A stretch of 38,709 nucleotides of DNA. Source: Lacihabitans soyangensis. Its GTDB lineage: Bacteria; Bacteroidota; Bacteroidia; Cytophagales; Spirosomataceae. Numbering within the stretch: position 1 is the first letter of the stretch; every line of letters starts with the position of its first letter. The notes beneath the pieces are model-generated. The model was given only the letters and a program-made list of their open reading frames with translations, ran no database searches and had not been told where the DNA came from. The stretch lies in NCBI RefSeq assembly GCF_024343775.1, contig NZ_RJUF01000032.1:1-38709 (forward strand), read 5' to 3'. This document shows positions 5,015-14,623 of this stretch, piece by piece. A program made the translations under genes and the position numbers.

Positions 5015-8005
5015 TTAACTACCTTCGACTATGGCTATTTCCTCTGGTGTAAGCTCGTACAATTCATACACCATTTCGTCTATTTTTTTGTCGGTGGCAT
5101 CTATTTCTGCTTTTATGGTTTGGGCTTTTTGAGCTTCCTGTGTGAAGAATTCCTCCCATTCGGCTTCTTGGCTGAGGCTGAGTTTTATTTTTAGTTTGGC
5201 CAGTTCTTTTACAAAATCTTCATAACTCAGCTGATACCAATCTTGTAGTTTTTTTGGTAAAGTTTCTAATTCAAATTTGCGTTGAATTGCTCTTTGGAAT
5301 TTTTGGGATTGTTCTTGGAGATTAATACTCAATTTTGAAATTAAATCTACATTGTCTTCAAAATCAATTTGCTTAATTCTATCTGCATTTTTTATTGGAA
5401 TATTTTTTACTGTACCGACATTAATAGAAACATTTGAACTATTCGTTTGTAGCCAAAAATTAATATATGAAGAGTTTAATATTGCTAAAACATATTTGTT
5501 TTTGAATTTGCTATCCTGTTTTGGTTTCAAAATCACGACCGATGTATGTGCATAGTATTGATTTGTATCCAAAGCTGCAATTATTTTTTTTGAAATCCTT
5601 TGCATAACAATTTTTTCAGGAAGTTCAAAATCACTAGGTTTTTTTGGACTTGATTGACCTACTGCCAGTTTTAAAGAGCTTTTTGGCTTATTATTTCCAT
5701 CTGTAATCATTTGTTCTCGATTATACCAAACATATTCACCTGTATAAGTGACCAGATATCTAGAAATATTTGCTCCTCGAATAGCTTCTTTATCTAATTC
5801 AGAAAGTTTTTCAAATCTACAGTACTTTTTATCATCCCCGGTTGCAATCCCTACAATTATATCAAAAATTTCACCTAATGCTAAAGAATCAGTTATTGTT
5901 TTTTGCTCATTTTCACTAAAATTTAAATTTGCATTTAATAAAATATCTATTTGATTTTCATATTTGATGATTTTGTTTTCGATAACATCCAAATATTTAA
6001 AAACAGATTTTGTATCAGATTTTTCAAAAACTATAATCCCAGTTTCCACAATTGCATCTTCGAATACTTTACTCGGTAGAATGCCTATTTGTTCTAATTT
6101 ATAATTTTTTAGTATTAACTCCCTTAATTTGAAAAAAGAATGGATGCTCATCCAAGTTTTAGGCATTATATAGCCTAAAATTCCTCCTATTTTTAATAGA
6201 TCTCCTCCCTTTTCGGTGAAAAAAGCATATAAATCTGTTTTTTGAGAAGCAACAAAATATTTTTCCCATAAATATACTTTTTCCTTATCAATAATATTAT
6301 GAGGTCTAACATACGGCGGATTCCCAATAACTACATCGAAACCTCCATTTTCAAATATCTGCGGGAATTCGTTTTGCCAGCTAAAGGCTTTATCTCCTGC
6401 TATTTCTGGGTCGTCTATGAGCGAATTGCCACATTTAATGTTGTTGTTGAGGTCGTTGAGTTTGCGGTTGGGCTGTGCTTTACGTAGCCACAGCGAGAGT
6501 TTGGCTATTTCTACAGATTCTTCGTTGAGGTCCACGCCAAACAAGTTGTTTTCTAAAATGCTTTTTTCTACATCACTCAGTATCAAGGAATACCCCATGA
6601 GCTTTGCTTGTAGTTCGTCAATGTAACTGTGTTCGGCAATGAGGAAATTCAGAGCTTCGTTCAAAAATGCTCCAGAACCACAAGCAGGGTCAATGATGGT
6701 AATTTTTAGCAGCCAGTTTCGGTAATCGGTCAGTTTGTCTAACAATACTTTTTTGGTGGCTGTATTTCTTTTTTTATCTGAGGTATATTCTTCCTCAACA
6801 AGCTTTATTTCGGCCTTTTTCTCAGTACTTAGCTTTCCTACGGTGTTTTCAACTATGTATTTGGTAATGTATTTTGGCGTGTAAAATACGCCGTCTTTTT
6901 TACGTTTGGTTTTTGATTTGTCTATTTCTTCGCCTTCCAGTTTGGCTTTCATTTCGTCCAACTCATTCAATGAGTTTTCAAAAATATGCCCTAATATATT
7001 GACATCTACCTCGCTCACAAAATCATAAGTGGAGAGTTTCAAGGTGTGTTTGTAAAGTATATCGTCGTCAATCTTTACTACATCCAATATTTCGTCTGGT
7101 TTAAAAAGTCCACCATTGTATGCGAAAACGTCATATCTTTTGCCTTTAAAGCCTGTGTTTAGATATTCAAAATACTTTTTATATCTACCATATAAGGGAG
7201 TGTATGCGTCTTTTTCTCTCAAATCTTTCCAGTCTTCAAGTATCAACCGTACTGAATTGGGCGGCAGCAACTGGCGGTCTTCTGCAAAAAATATAAAGAG
7301 AAATCTATCTAATAGTTTTTGAGATTTTTTAAAAAGCTCCAGCGGTTCAAATTCGGGATTTAATACACAAAGACTTTGAAAAAGTTCGTTTTTAAACAGT
7401 GAATAGTCTTTGTAAAGGCTCTTGGTGATTTTATCCTCTTGACTTACAGAATCCTCTTTGATTTTCTTTGGAATATTGTTGGCTATGTTGTTGTAAGCCA
7501 AACACATATAGAGCAAATCAAAGTCTTTTTCCGAAAGCGTGAATAGGTTGAACTCTACATGCTCTATGGCATTATCAATATAAAAACGTAGTTTCTCAAA
7601 ATTCGAAGTAATTACATAAACGCAGTCTTTTTGGTTGTTTTTGTATCCAAAACCTTGCACTTCGATTTTACTCAAATCGGTCGTATTGGTGCCTTTGAGT
7701 TCTATTACGGCCACTACTTTGCCGTCAACTATTATTCCTCCGTCAGCTTTTTTACTATCTTTTTCGTTTTTGAGTTCGGTGGTAAGATTAAAATTCGGTG
7801 TGGGGTTTTTGGTGTAGCCCAGCACATTTACGAACAAATCAATCAAAAACTCTCCTTGGTATTGCTCTTCTTTGCTGTTTCGGATGTTTTCTTGTATTTC
7901 AGGATTCAAGAAGTGCTTTTTATATACTTCCCATTTTTGGGCAATCAAAGCTTTGTCTTGCAGATTTAGGAATTTTGTAAGGACTGAGTTTTGGAATAGG
8001 GCCAT
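5015..8005 (-). CDS. Type IIG restriction-modification enzyme (Eco57I-like)
   Basis: A 996-residue fusion of nuclease, N6-adenine DNA methyltransferase and target recognition domain. The N-terminus has a PD-(D/E)xK nuclease core: D88 in KADGGI and E102-x-K104 in VIELKGT. The methyltransferase has the SAM motif DPACGSGAF (439-447) and the catalytic motif NPPY (562-565), typical of gamma-class adenine methylases. The C-terminal third (from about 700) has the TaqI/type I S-like character expected of the specificity domain, including repeated IPIK and LEL segments and a coiled coil near the end. Such enzymes cut and methylate from one polypeptide, so no partner gene is needed and none is seen. 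All key residues look intact. It sits next to REP-like repeats, fitting horizontal acquisition. Confidence 0.9.
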   Translation of the reverse strand: MALFQNSVLTKFLNLQDKALIAQKWEVYKKHFLNPEIQENIRNSKEEQYQGEFLIDLFVNVLGYTKNPTPNFNLTTELKNEKDSKKADGGIIVDGKVVAVIELKGTNTTDLSKIEVQGFGYKNNQKDCVYVITSNFEKLRFYIDNAIEHVEFNLFTLSEKDFDLLYMCLAYNNIANNIPKKIKEDSVSQEDKITKSLYKDYSLFKNELFQSLCVLNPEFEPLELFKKSQKLLDRFLFIFFAEDRQLLPPNSVRLILEDWKDLREKDAYTPLYGRYKKYFEYLNTGFKGKRYDVFAYNGGLFKPDEILDVVKIDDDILYKHTLKLSTYDFVSEVDVNILGHIFENSLNELDEMKAKLEGEEIDKSKTKRKKDGVFYTPKYITKYIVENTVGKLSTEKKAEIKLVEEEYTSDKKRNTATKKVLLDKLTDYRNWLLKITIIDPACGSGAFLNEALNFLIAEHSYIDELQAKLMGYSLILSDVEKSILENNLFGVDLNEESVEIAKLSLWLRKAQPNRKLNDLNNNIKCGNSLIDDPEIAGDKAFSWQNEFPQIFENGGFDVVIGNPPYVRPHNIIDKEKVYLWEKYFVASQKTDLYAFFTEKGGDLLKIGGILGYIMPKTWMSIHSFFKLRELILKNYKLEQIGILPSKVFEDAIVETGIIVFEKSDTKSVFKYLDVIENKIIKYENQIDILLNANLNFSENEQKTITDSLALGEIFDIIVGIATGDDKKYCRFEKLSELDKEAIRGANISRYLVTYTGEYVWYNREQMITDGNNKPKSSLKLAVGQSSPKKPSDFELPEKIVMQRISKKIIAALDTNQYYAHTSVVILKPKQDSKFKNKYVLAILNSSYINFWLQTNSSNVSINVGTVKNIPIKNADRIKQIDFEDNVDLISKLSINLQEQSQKFQRAIQRKFELETLPKKLQDWYQLSYEDFVKELAKLKIKLSLSQEAEWEEFFTQEAQKAQTIKAEIDATDKKIDEMVYELYELTPEEIAIVEGS

Positions 8006-8277
8006 TTATCTTTATGTAAATTTGTCAGATTATACAAAGATAATGATTTTGGTAAAATTGTATTCAACTAAACTATTACGAAACTAAGTTTTAAACCCAA
8101 CAATGGCAAAAACCGAAAAAATAATATTTTAGGTATTTATTTGGCGGAGGGTAATATGCTTCAAATGATATCAATTGAGGGATTTCCCAAACACTACAAA
8201 AACCTACCGTCTTTCAAAACACCAGAAAGCCAGAAACTTAGGCTTCTGGCTTTTTGGCAGTTATTTTTTCAGCAATT
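8006..8277. other. Intergenic region upstream of the restriction-modification gene
   Basis: 272 bp holding the restriction-modification gene promoter region on the right of its start and a strong hairpin terminator at 8222-8257. No open frame of note and no clear TAnnTTTG element were identified. Confidence 0.4.
8222..8257 (-). terminator. Terminator after the Ig-like exported protein gene
   Basis: AAAGCCAGAA (8226-8235) pairs perfectly with TTCTGGCTTT (8244-8253) around an 8-nt loop. The stem extends outward to about 14 bp with one wobble. It lies 20 bp past the stop codon at 8278. T-rich sequence on both sides means it could act in either direction. Confidence 0.8.
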
Positions 8278-11200
8278 TTAGTTCACGCATCCTCCAATTT
8301 CGGCTTTGAAGGGTTTGCCAGAGCTGGGTACCATCACAAAACCCGGATTAAGCAAGATGCTGCTACCTGCCCGGTATTCGGTATTGGCATTTTGGATTTT
8401 TTCGGTCGAAACCAAATATTGATAAGTGTATCGTTTGCGATCTGTACCCTGGTTCCCACCAAGCGTTTGGTTATCAGGATAAGGAGTATGCTGTACTTTT
8501 ACCACTGGCGAACCACAGGTATTGGGGTCAGGTTTGTTTACAAAGGCATACAGCGGCTCACTGGTGTTTGAGATATATTCTATGTGCTGGCCAGTTTGCC
8601 CATTGGACCATTTAAACTCTAGTCCATTGGCCAAAGGGAAATTTTCGAGATAACTGGCCTGCAGGGCAAATACTTTTCCTTTGCAATAGTCCGTAAATGT
8701 TTGTTCGGTAGGGGTGTATTTTCCCATTTTCCATAAAAACCAATGGCCATCGGTAATATTTCCTCTGTTGCACAGCACATTGTAGTATGCAGAATGGTCG
8801 GCGAAATAGGTATTTCCGACCAAAGTACTACAAGCGGGTACATCACCCACATGCAAAATATTCAGTTGCCCTTCCGAATCGTAAAATCCGCGTCCCGGGG
8901 TGTCGGGCATTGCGGTATAATAAGAGCCATAGGTTTTTCTGGATGGACTGTTTACTAGCATGTTCTCATCAAATTCAAAACTGATGATATTAGAATAAAC
9001 AAACAAAAGCGTTCCGGAATTTACGTTCATACTTACGTTTCCGCTTCCCGCCCCGATGGCTACCATTTCGTTGTTTGGACCTTTTAACAAATTTTTAAAT
9101 GAAAAACCGGAAGATGTAGCCTGATTATGGTCTGTAAAATTAAATGCTACATTGGCAACCAAATTTCCAGAAAGATCATATTTGGCCATTCTACCACCCT
9201 CCTGTGCTACGAAAATGTGTCCGTTTTTTTCAATCAGGCTTTTCCCCGCATTGGTGCTGGAATTTTGCAATGCCAGACTACGCTCCCACACCAGATTGAG
9301 ATTAGCATCAACCTGCAACAACCAAAGGTCTGTGTTACTGTTCAAGGTACTCGTCTTATTTCCCGAAGGCCCCGAACTACTTGAGCCCAAGATGGCTATG
9401 GAGCCGCTATTCAATAAGATGGCATCTCTGGCTGCATCTGTACTACTTCCGCCAAAACTTGCCTCAGCCAGTTTGTTGCCATTGCCATCTATCTTTATCA
9501 CCCAAATGTCTGAATTTCCGAACGAGGCTGTGGTTTTGTTTCCACTGATACCTGAGGTGCTGGTGGCTACAATGAAAATCTCATTTTCTGTTTTTTTAAG
9601 AATCTTTACTCCTGTTTCACCTCCATTACCACCAAAAGTCTTGTCCATCAGATAATTGCCTTCAATGTCCCGCCACAAAAGCCAGATGTCGTTGCCTCCA
9701 AAGCCAGCTTGTGTTTTCAGTCCGGTGATTCCTGATGGTGTGTCACCTGCCAAAAGCAGTTTGTTGAACCCTACGCTTGCGATATCAGCCGCGTTGGTAT
9801 TGGGCACATTATGAACGATAATCTGAGGGAATTTCAAAGCCCCTGAGGGCAGAAAAGCATTCATGGTCATCTGATTATCAATATAATAACTTGTGCCTCC
9901 CTGAAGCGGAGCAATGGCCAGTGGCGAATCGTAGTTATTGTATCTGAAAGCATCGCCATGCGTTCTTGAGCTCTGCTTGACTGTATAAGTACTTGTGTAA
10001 GGTGGTAAATCAGTCAGAATTTTTGGTGCAGGAATTGTGGCAGGTAAGGGAAGAAATGTAAGCGAATTATTCGATTTATACATGCAGGAGTTGAGACAAT
10101 ACGCCGAATAAGTCTGGGCCGAATTGAGTTGAATCACATCCAGCGTAGTTCCTACCACCTGATTGCTCCAGATGGTAGTACCTGAGCAGCTACTTATGCT
10201 TAAATTGGCTATGCTACCCGGACAGGCATTTAATGTTCCCGAAGTTAAACTAATGGATGGAGCGGAGCCTGAACCGGTCACCAATTGAACCTCCACCACA
10301 CCTGAAGTCAGATTATGGCATGAACCAACACTCACCTGATATTTGTACGATCCTGCCTGACTTATATTGGTCAGCGAGGCTTGAGTTGCTCCTCCTATAG
10401 CTACATCATTTCTAAACCATTGGAAGCTTTGATTTCCTTCCAGGGAAGTTTCTGCCAGAAAATCCACTGAGGAACCCGTACAAAGTTTCAAAACATTGGG
10501 TTGATGTGAAATTGGCGAAATATTTAATGAAACAGGCAATTCAGAGAGAGTGATTTCCTGCGACTCTTTAACTGTACAAGCAGCCAAAGGGCCTGAATAG
10601 CTCACCCGGAGTTTGTAAATGCCTTTTGTAATAACAGTTGCATTTGGTCCTGAGGTGAACGAAACATTGTCTTTGAACCATTGGAAAGTCGTAAACTCCG
10701 GGGCTGAAAAATTACTTTTGGTTGAATCTATGCTCAAGGTAGCTGGTTGGTTGCAATTGATGAGGGTGCGGTTAGTTTTTATACCCAAACTATCTTCATT
10801 AGCGAAAACCACCTTCACCACATTGCTTACCTGCGTACTACAGGCATTGGTGAGACCTGTCTGGGTTTTTACTGAATAATTACCTCCTTCAGATACTGAG
10901 ATAGAGGTTTCACCAGAGTGTTCAATCTCAGCGTTGTCTTTTAACCATACCCACGAATTCACTCCTACCGGTATCGCAGCCGACATTTGGGTGGTTCCCG
11001 AACATTTATATGGGTTTCCGATTACACTTAAAAGTGTACCAGTGGGGCAATTCATGAATTTTGGAGAACTGACAATAGACCATTTACCCAGTGCATCTTG
11101 CCCACGAATATAAAGAACGTGCTCTCCTACAGCAAGACCAAGAGGCAAGCTTAAGTTAATATTTTCGAGATTCACAGTTTGACTAGGATTGATCGGAATA

Positions 11201-11781
11201 GGTGTCGCATTGCCAAAACCAGGGTCAGTATCTACAAAATATTCCAGTTTTACCAAGTTGGGTACATTGGGGCTTAGCTCGCTTTTGAAGAAATTTTGAG
11301 AAAAGACCACACTCCATTTACCAGCTGCATCTTTAGCTCGAATATAAAATTTATGAAAACCCAGTGGAAGATTTGAGGGCAAGGGGATGTTCAATTCTTT
11401 GGTAGAATTTAGGCCTTGTATTATGGGTACGTTTACTGCCAAACCTAAACCAGGGTCTGTATCAATGAAGTATTCGAGTTTAGTGATATTAGCAGCGGAA
11501 CTTTCTAAACCAATTTTGAAGAAATTCTGACTTTGCACCATCGACCATCGCCCGTTGCTATCTTTGGCTCGGATGTAAATTTTATGTATGCCATCACTAA
11601 GACCTGAAATAAGAGGAATACTAAGATTGGCGTTCGCGGTGCTTGTACCTGAAAAAGGCACCAAAATTGCAGCTCCATAACCCGGATCGGTATCAATAAA
11701 ATACTCTATTCGTTGAATAGTCTGGGCCGATAGATTCACCAGCCATCCTAATAAAAGGAAGCTTATTAAAATCTTTTTCAT
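8278..11781 (-). CDS. Large exported multidomain protein with EYFIDTDPG repeats
   Basis: A 1167-residue protein with a signal peptide (MKKILISFLLLGWLVNLSAQ, cut near residue 20). Three tandem repeats of about 75-80 residues follow, each opening with EYF(I/V)DTDPG.G.A and closing with (H/Y)(K/V)(F/I/L)YIRAKD..GKWS. The middle has Ig/PKD-like modules with paired cysteines. A beta-propeller-like part (about 680-850) repeats GG.(D/S).W...D..GN.....FGG. The C-terminus (RAGSSILLNPGFVMVPSSG, ending in GGC) matches the 3-coathanger-stack type domain of exported Bacteroidota proteins. It is probably surface-exposed or secreted and adhesive. It follows the beta-helix gene by 6 bp, so the two are cotranscribed with the LytTR gene. 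Confidence 0.8.
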   Translation of the reverse strand: MKKILISFLLLGWLVNLSAQTIQRIEYFIDTDPGYGAAILVPFSGTSTANANLSIPLISGLSDGIHKIYIRAKDSNGRWSMVQSQNFFKIGLESSAANITKLEYFIDTDPGLGLAVNVPIIQGLNSTKELNIPLPSNLPLGFHKFYIRAKDAAGKWSVVFSQNFFKSELSPNVPNLVKLEYFVDTDPGFGNATPIPINPSQTVNLENINLSLPLGLAVGEHVLYIRGQDALGKWSIVSSPKFMNCPTGTLLSVIGNPYKCSGTTQMSAAIPVGVNSWVWLKDNAEIEHSGETSISVSEGGNYSVKTQTGLTNACSTQVSNVVKVVFANEDSLGIKTNRTLINCNQPATLSIDSTKSNFSAPEFTTFQWFKDNVSFTSGPNATVITKGIYKLRVSYSGPLAACTVKESQEITLSELPVSLNISPISHQPNVLKLCTGSSVDFLAETSLEGNQSFQWFRNDVAIGGATQASLTNISQAGSYKYQVSVGSCHNLTSGVVEVQLVTGSGSAPSISLTSGTLNACPGSIANLSISSCSGTTIWSNQVVGTTLDVIQLNSAQTYSAYCLNSCMYKSNNSLTFLPLPATIPAPKILTDLPPYTSTYTVKQSSRTHGDAFRYNNYDSPLAIAPLQGGTSYYIDNQMTMNAFLPSGALKFPQIIVHNVPNTNAADIASVGFNKLLLAGDTPSGITGLKTQAGFGGNDIWLLWRDIEGNYLMDKTFGGNGGETGVKILKKTENEIFIVATSTSGISGNKTTASFGNSDIWVIKIDGNGNKLAEASFGGSSTDAARDAILLNSGSIAILGSSSSGPSGNKTSTLNSNTDLWLLQVDANLNLVWERSLALQNSSTNAGKSLIEKNGHIFVAQEGGRMAKYDLSGNLVANVAFNFTDHNQATSSGFSFKNLLKGPNNEMVAIGAGSGNVSMNVNSGTLLFVYSNIISFEFDENMLVNSPSRKTYGSYYTAMPDTPGRGFYDSEGQLNILHVGDVPACSTLVGNTYFADHSAYYNVLCNRGNITDGHWFLWKMGKYTPTEQTFTDYCKGKVFALQASYLENFPLANGLEFKWSNGQTGQHIEYISNTSEPLYAFVNKPDPNTCGSPVVKVQHTPYPDNQTLGGNQGTDRKRYTYQYLVSTEKIQNANTEYRAGSSILLNPGFVMVPSSGKPFKAEIGGCVN

Positions 11782-11787
11782 GGCTTT

Positions 11788-12813
11788 TTAATTGTTGCTT
11801 TGGATGGTGATACTGCCTGTCAAGCCTGATGCCGTAGAGCCTGTGGTACTTAAAAAGAAGTTGGTAATCACCGGAATAGGTGCTTGGCCGGATAAGCGGT
11901 AGGGGTTATTTCCACCAAATGGGCCAATGTCCTGACCAGAATTGCCTGCCAATAATGCTGGAGAACCCGATTTTGATTTAAATCTATTTTCACGTATCGG
12001 ATTTGTTGAATAAGGATTCGCCACAATAAATAGGGCTGACATGTCTATACCTTCTATATTATTGTTAATTCCAGCAACTGGAAAAGTAGTACCTGTACCT
12101 ACTTTTATGCAATGACTGAAACTATTTGTAAGTGGGCAGTTGGCTGGTATAGTGTTAATTATACAATTGGTGAAAGTACAGTTTGTTATAAATGAAGTTG
12201 AGAAAGAATGAATGTAACATTGGTCAAACTGAGCAAAGTTTACGGTTTGAATAAATTCTCCAATGATACAATTTCTTATAATGGTATTGACACCAATCCC
12301 GAAAATGGCTCCTGCAGCTCCAAAAAAACATTCTTCAATGATGCAATTGGCAGCACCTAATGACAAGTCGGCATCAAACATGCATCTTTTGACTCTGATT
12401 TCGTTGGCATTCAGGTTACCATTTGACGTACATCTTATTCCAATTAATTGTGATTGTTCGGAACCTGCTAAGAAAGTCAAGTTACCAAAGGTACTTTCGA
12501 GAACAGTATAGGGCAATGGATTCGTTAAGCCTGCGTTTACACCTATTTCATAACCATTGCCGATGATAATTAAACGCTTTGTAAAGTTGTGATTTCCATA
12601 GGTTAAGGTGGAGGGTTCTACATAAATTGTATCACCATTGACCGCAGCACTTAAAGCCTGAGCGAACGCATCTGAAGAGCCATTGGTTAAAGTATTCACA
12701 AAAACCAAACCTGCCACTGGAGTCGTGCCTACCTGATTCGTTACTCTTCGAACAGTGGCCGAGGCATTTCCTATGACCAAAAATGAAATTAAGATAAAAA
12801 CTGTCTTTTTCAT
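11788..12813 (-). CDS. Exported parallel beta-helix protein
   Basis: A 341-residue protein with a signal peptide (MKKTVFILISFLVIGNASA). The core has right-handed beta-helix character: short repeated strands such as IRVKRCMFDADLSL, NCIIEECFFGAAG, NTIIRNCIIGEF and FITNCTFTNCIIN, giving stacked asparagine and cysteine ladders. The end (SGQDIGPFGGNNPYRLSG, then a beta-rich tail) resembles other Bacteroidota exported beta-helix proteins that may bind polysaccharide or act as adhesins. No catalytic motif is recognised. It lies 49 bp after the LytTR gene and 6 bp before the Ig-like protein gene, forming one probable operon. Confidence 0.75.
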   Translation of the reverse strand: MKKTVFILISFLVIGNASATVRRVTNQVGTTPVAGLVFVNTLTNGSSDAFAQALSAAVNGDTIYVEPSTLTYGNHNFTKRLIIIGNGYEIGVNAGLTNPLPYTVLESTFGNLTFLAGSEQSQLIGIRCTSNGNLNANEIRVKRCMFDADLSLGAANCIIEECFFGAAGAIFGIGVNTIIRNCIIGEFIQTVNFAQFDQCYIHSFSTSFITNCTFTNCIINTIPANCPLTNSFSHCIKVGTGTTFPVAGINNNIEGIDMSALFIVANPYSTNPIRENRFKSKSGSPALLAGNSGQDIGPFGGNNPYRLSGQAPIPVITNFFLSTTGSTASGLTGSITIQSNN

Positions 12814-12862
12814 GAGTTTAAATATTTGATTATTAGTATTTTATTCAAAAATAATTTACAAC

Positions 12863-13234
12863 TTAGGAATTTAATATTTGAATGGACTGAAACAAATCGT
12901 TCCGCTTTCTTCTGGAAATCACACACTGCATGTCGTTAATCAAAAAGGCATTAGAACCTTCTACATACTTCAAAAACTGTGTATTAATCATAAAAGAGCG
13001 GTGAATTCTTACCATGTTTCTGAAGGGTAGAAAGCGTTCTTCGAGTTTTTGGATATTTGTGCTTACTATGATTCGTTGACCGTTTTTGAGATACAGAAAA
13101 GAATAGCTGATATCCGCCTGAATCATTACGATTTCGGTCGGAAAAAACTCTAATCTTGAGCCCACATGTACAGAAGTGAACGGAGCAATGCTCTCCGTAA
13201 AGTTTTTGGTGATTTTTTTTCTTGATGTTGACAT
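12863..13234 (-). CDS. Stand-alone LytTR DNA-binding regulator
   Basis: A 123-residue protein made almost entirely of a LytTR domain (about residues 28-118): IVMIQADISYSFLYLKNGQRIIVSTNI, then LEERFLPFRNMVRIHRSFMIN and a final VISRRKRNDLF. There is no receiver domain, so its activity is presumably set by its own level, by a ligand or by a partner. It heads an operon with two exported-protein genes. Its promoter carries the CTACTAA palindrome shared with the response regulator gene at 20831-21463, making it a likely second-tier regulator. An inverted repeat also overlaps its -7 element and start codon. Confidence 0.85.
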   Translation of the reverse strand: MSTSRKKITKNFTESIAPFTSVHVGSRLEFFPTEIVMIQADISYSFLYLKNGQRIIVSTNIQKLEERFLPFRNMVRIHRSFMINTQFLKYVEGSNAFLINDMQCVISRRKRNDLFQSIQILNS

Positions 13235-13264
13235 AGCTTTGCTTATTTTATTAATACAAAGCTA
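13234..13264. promoter_or_regulatory. Inverted repeat spanning the LytTR promoter and start codon
   Basis: TAGCTTTG (13234-13241) and CAAAGCTA (13257-13264) are perfect 8-bp inverted copies 15 bp apart. The right arm is the -7 element itself; the left arm touches the ATG. It could be a self-regulatory site, or the second arm could be coincidental. Confidence 0.4.
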
Positions 13265-13303
13265 CTTAGCATTATTAAGCGGCGGTACTACTAATGTTAG
13301 TAG
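13257..13303 (-). promoter_or_regulatory. LytTR operon promoter with CTACTAA palindrome
   Basis: On the minus strand the -7 element is TAGCTTTG (13264-13257), a perfect TAnnTTTG. Exactly 23 bp upstream lies CTACTAA-CA-TTAGTAG (13303-13288), a perfect 7-bp inverted repeat. No TTG box is seen between them, which suggests an activator-dependent promoter. The same motif and spacing occur at 15217-15263 and 21478-21524. Confidence 0.75.
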
Positions 13304-13357
13304 GTGATTTTGAGAAAATTCGGGTTAAGTACATTAAGAAACAAAGAATAAAACCAA

Positions 13358-14080
13358 TCAATTATTCAGCAATTTCCCTTTCTCGGCCATTGGCTTTTCT
13401 TCCTCTACTTTTACTGGGTTTTGAAGGGCCCATTCGTCTTTTCTTGTGCCAGTTACTTGCCACGAGACTTCAGTGTTGGGCGTAGAAGTTTTAATTTCGA
13501 AGACATTCTCTTTTATTTTCTTTGAAACGATGGCTTGAGCAAATTCTCCGATTACCGTCAGCTGATATCTAAAGTCGGTGTTTAATGCCTCAAAATAGGT
13601 TGGAAGCGAAACTTTGGCCACTCCGTTGCTATCGGTGGTGATATTTCCACTGTATATGTTTATCATTTCTGGACTTTCTACAAAGCTGTGTGAAAGATAT
13701 TTGTTTAGAGGATCCTGCGGATGGTCAATTTTGAATGTCCCGCCTGCTTTGGAGAGATTGCCTGCAATATGAGCAGAGCCCTTTACCAATAAGCCGTATC
13801 CACCTGGAGTACTCAAGGCGTCTATTATTACACCATTTCCAAAGTTTCGACTGTAAACCACCAACTTAGCGTCCATGCTTTCGGTGGTACCAATCATAAA
13901 ATTATCTAGTGGCTCTTCGCTAGTGAATAAGGCCCCACCGTTCAAATGCAGTGGTCTCAGAGGATTGCTGGTGCCAATTCCGATTTTGGGCGTCAAGACT
14001 TTGTCTTTCTCCAGTTGAACGAATTGCGAAAATGCCTTTATCTGGCAAAAAAACAAGAGCAACAATATTGATTTTTTCAT
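13358..14080 (-). CDS. Exported protein with widespread FKIDHPQDPxNKYLSHSFVES module
   Basis: A 240-residue protein with a signal peptide (MKKSILLLLFFCQIKAFS). An N-terminal stretch (KIGIGTSNPLRPLHLNG) is typical of tail-fibre-like or trimeric surface proteins. The second half holds the motif GTFKIDHPQDPLNKYLSHSF, followed by INIYSGNITTDSNGVAKVSL, FEALNTDFRYQLTVIGEFA and VSWQVTGTRKDEWA. This module is widespread in surface proteins of many bacteria but has no assigned activity. It is the last gene of a three-gene run, 3 bp after its neighbour, ending in a charged Lys/Glu-rich tail. Confidence 0.75.
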   Translation of the reverse strand: MKKSILLLLFFCQIKAFSQFVQLEKDKVLTPKIGIGTSNPLRPLHLNGGALFTSEEPLDNFMIGTTESMDAKLVVYSRNFGNGVIIDALSTPGGYGLLVKGSAHIAGNLSKAGGTFKIDHPQDPLNKYLSHSFVESPEMINIYSGNITTDSNGVAKVSLPTYFEALNTDFRYQLTVIGEFAQAIVSKKIKENVFEIKTSTPNTEVSWQVTGTRKDEWALQNPVKVEEEKPMAEKGKLLNN

Positions 14081-14083
14081 TTT

Positions 14084-14596
14084 TTAGAAGTTAAAAGGTA
14101 CATTGTTTATAAAATCCCAACCTGAAGTATGATTAGAAACCAATGTACCCGATGGACCATAGGTTTTATATTCAAACGCAAACTGATTTATCCAAATATC
14201 AATTTCATGTGAACCACCACCAGTCTCATTCGCACGGTACCTGATGGCATTGATATAGGCATTTCTAATTTTTATGGTCATATAAATTTTACCACCCGTT
14301 CTGTACTGGAATATATTTAGGTTAATGGGTACATTAGAAGTGAAAAATGTACTCCAGATTTCAGGTGTGAAACCATCTTCTTCAATTTGTAATTTTATGG
14401 ATCCAGGTAAAACTTTATTGTTGTTTGACTGAAAATCATATTGAGCAGACAATACCTGAATTAAACCCGTTTTGCCGTCTGTTAGCGTTTTGGGCCCAAC
14501 AATTGTTGGATTTACAAAACTTATATACGTGTCAGTCTGCTGAGCTTTTGTGTTTAAACTAAAGGCAACAATTAATAAAGTAAATAATGCTTTCAT
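14084..14596 (-). CDS. Exported hypothetical protein
   Basis: A 170-residue protein with a signal peptide (MKALFTLLIVAFSLNTKAQ). The remainder is predicted mostly beta, with alternating hydrophobic strands such as KIYMTIKIRNAYINAIRY and HEIDIWINQFAFEYKTYG. No family is recognised. It sits in the middle of a probable operon, 27 bp after the gene at 14624 and 3 bp before the gene ending at 13358, so it is likely made together with these other exported proteins. Confidence 0.6.
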   Translation of the reverse strand: MKALFTLLIVAFSLNTKAQQTDTYISFVNPTIVGPKTLTDGKTGLIQVLSAQYDFQSNNNKVLPGSIKLQIEEDGFTPEIWSTFFTSNVPINLNIFQYRTGGKIYMTIKIRNAYINAIRYRANETGGGSHEIDIWINQFAFEYKTYGPSGTLVSNHTSGWDFINNVPFNF

Positions 14597-14623
14597 GTTG
14601 TAAATAGTAATTTATTGATTCGT

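Noticed and set aside
9152-9655. 167-codon plus-strand open frame
   Set aside because: It is antisense to the large exported protein at 8278-11781, whose repeats and domains are clear; no start signal or family on this strand.
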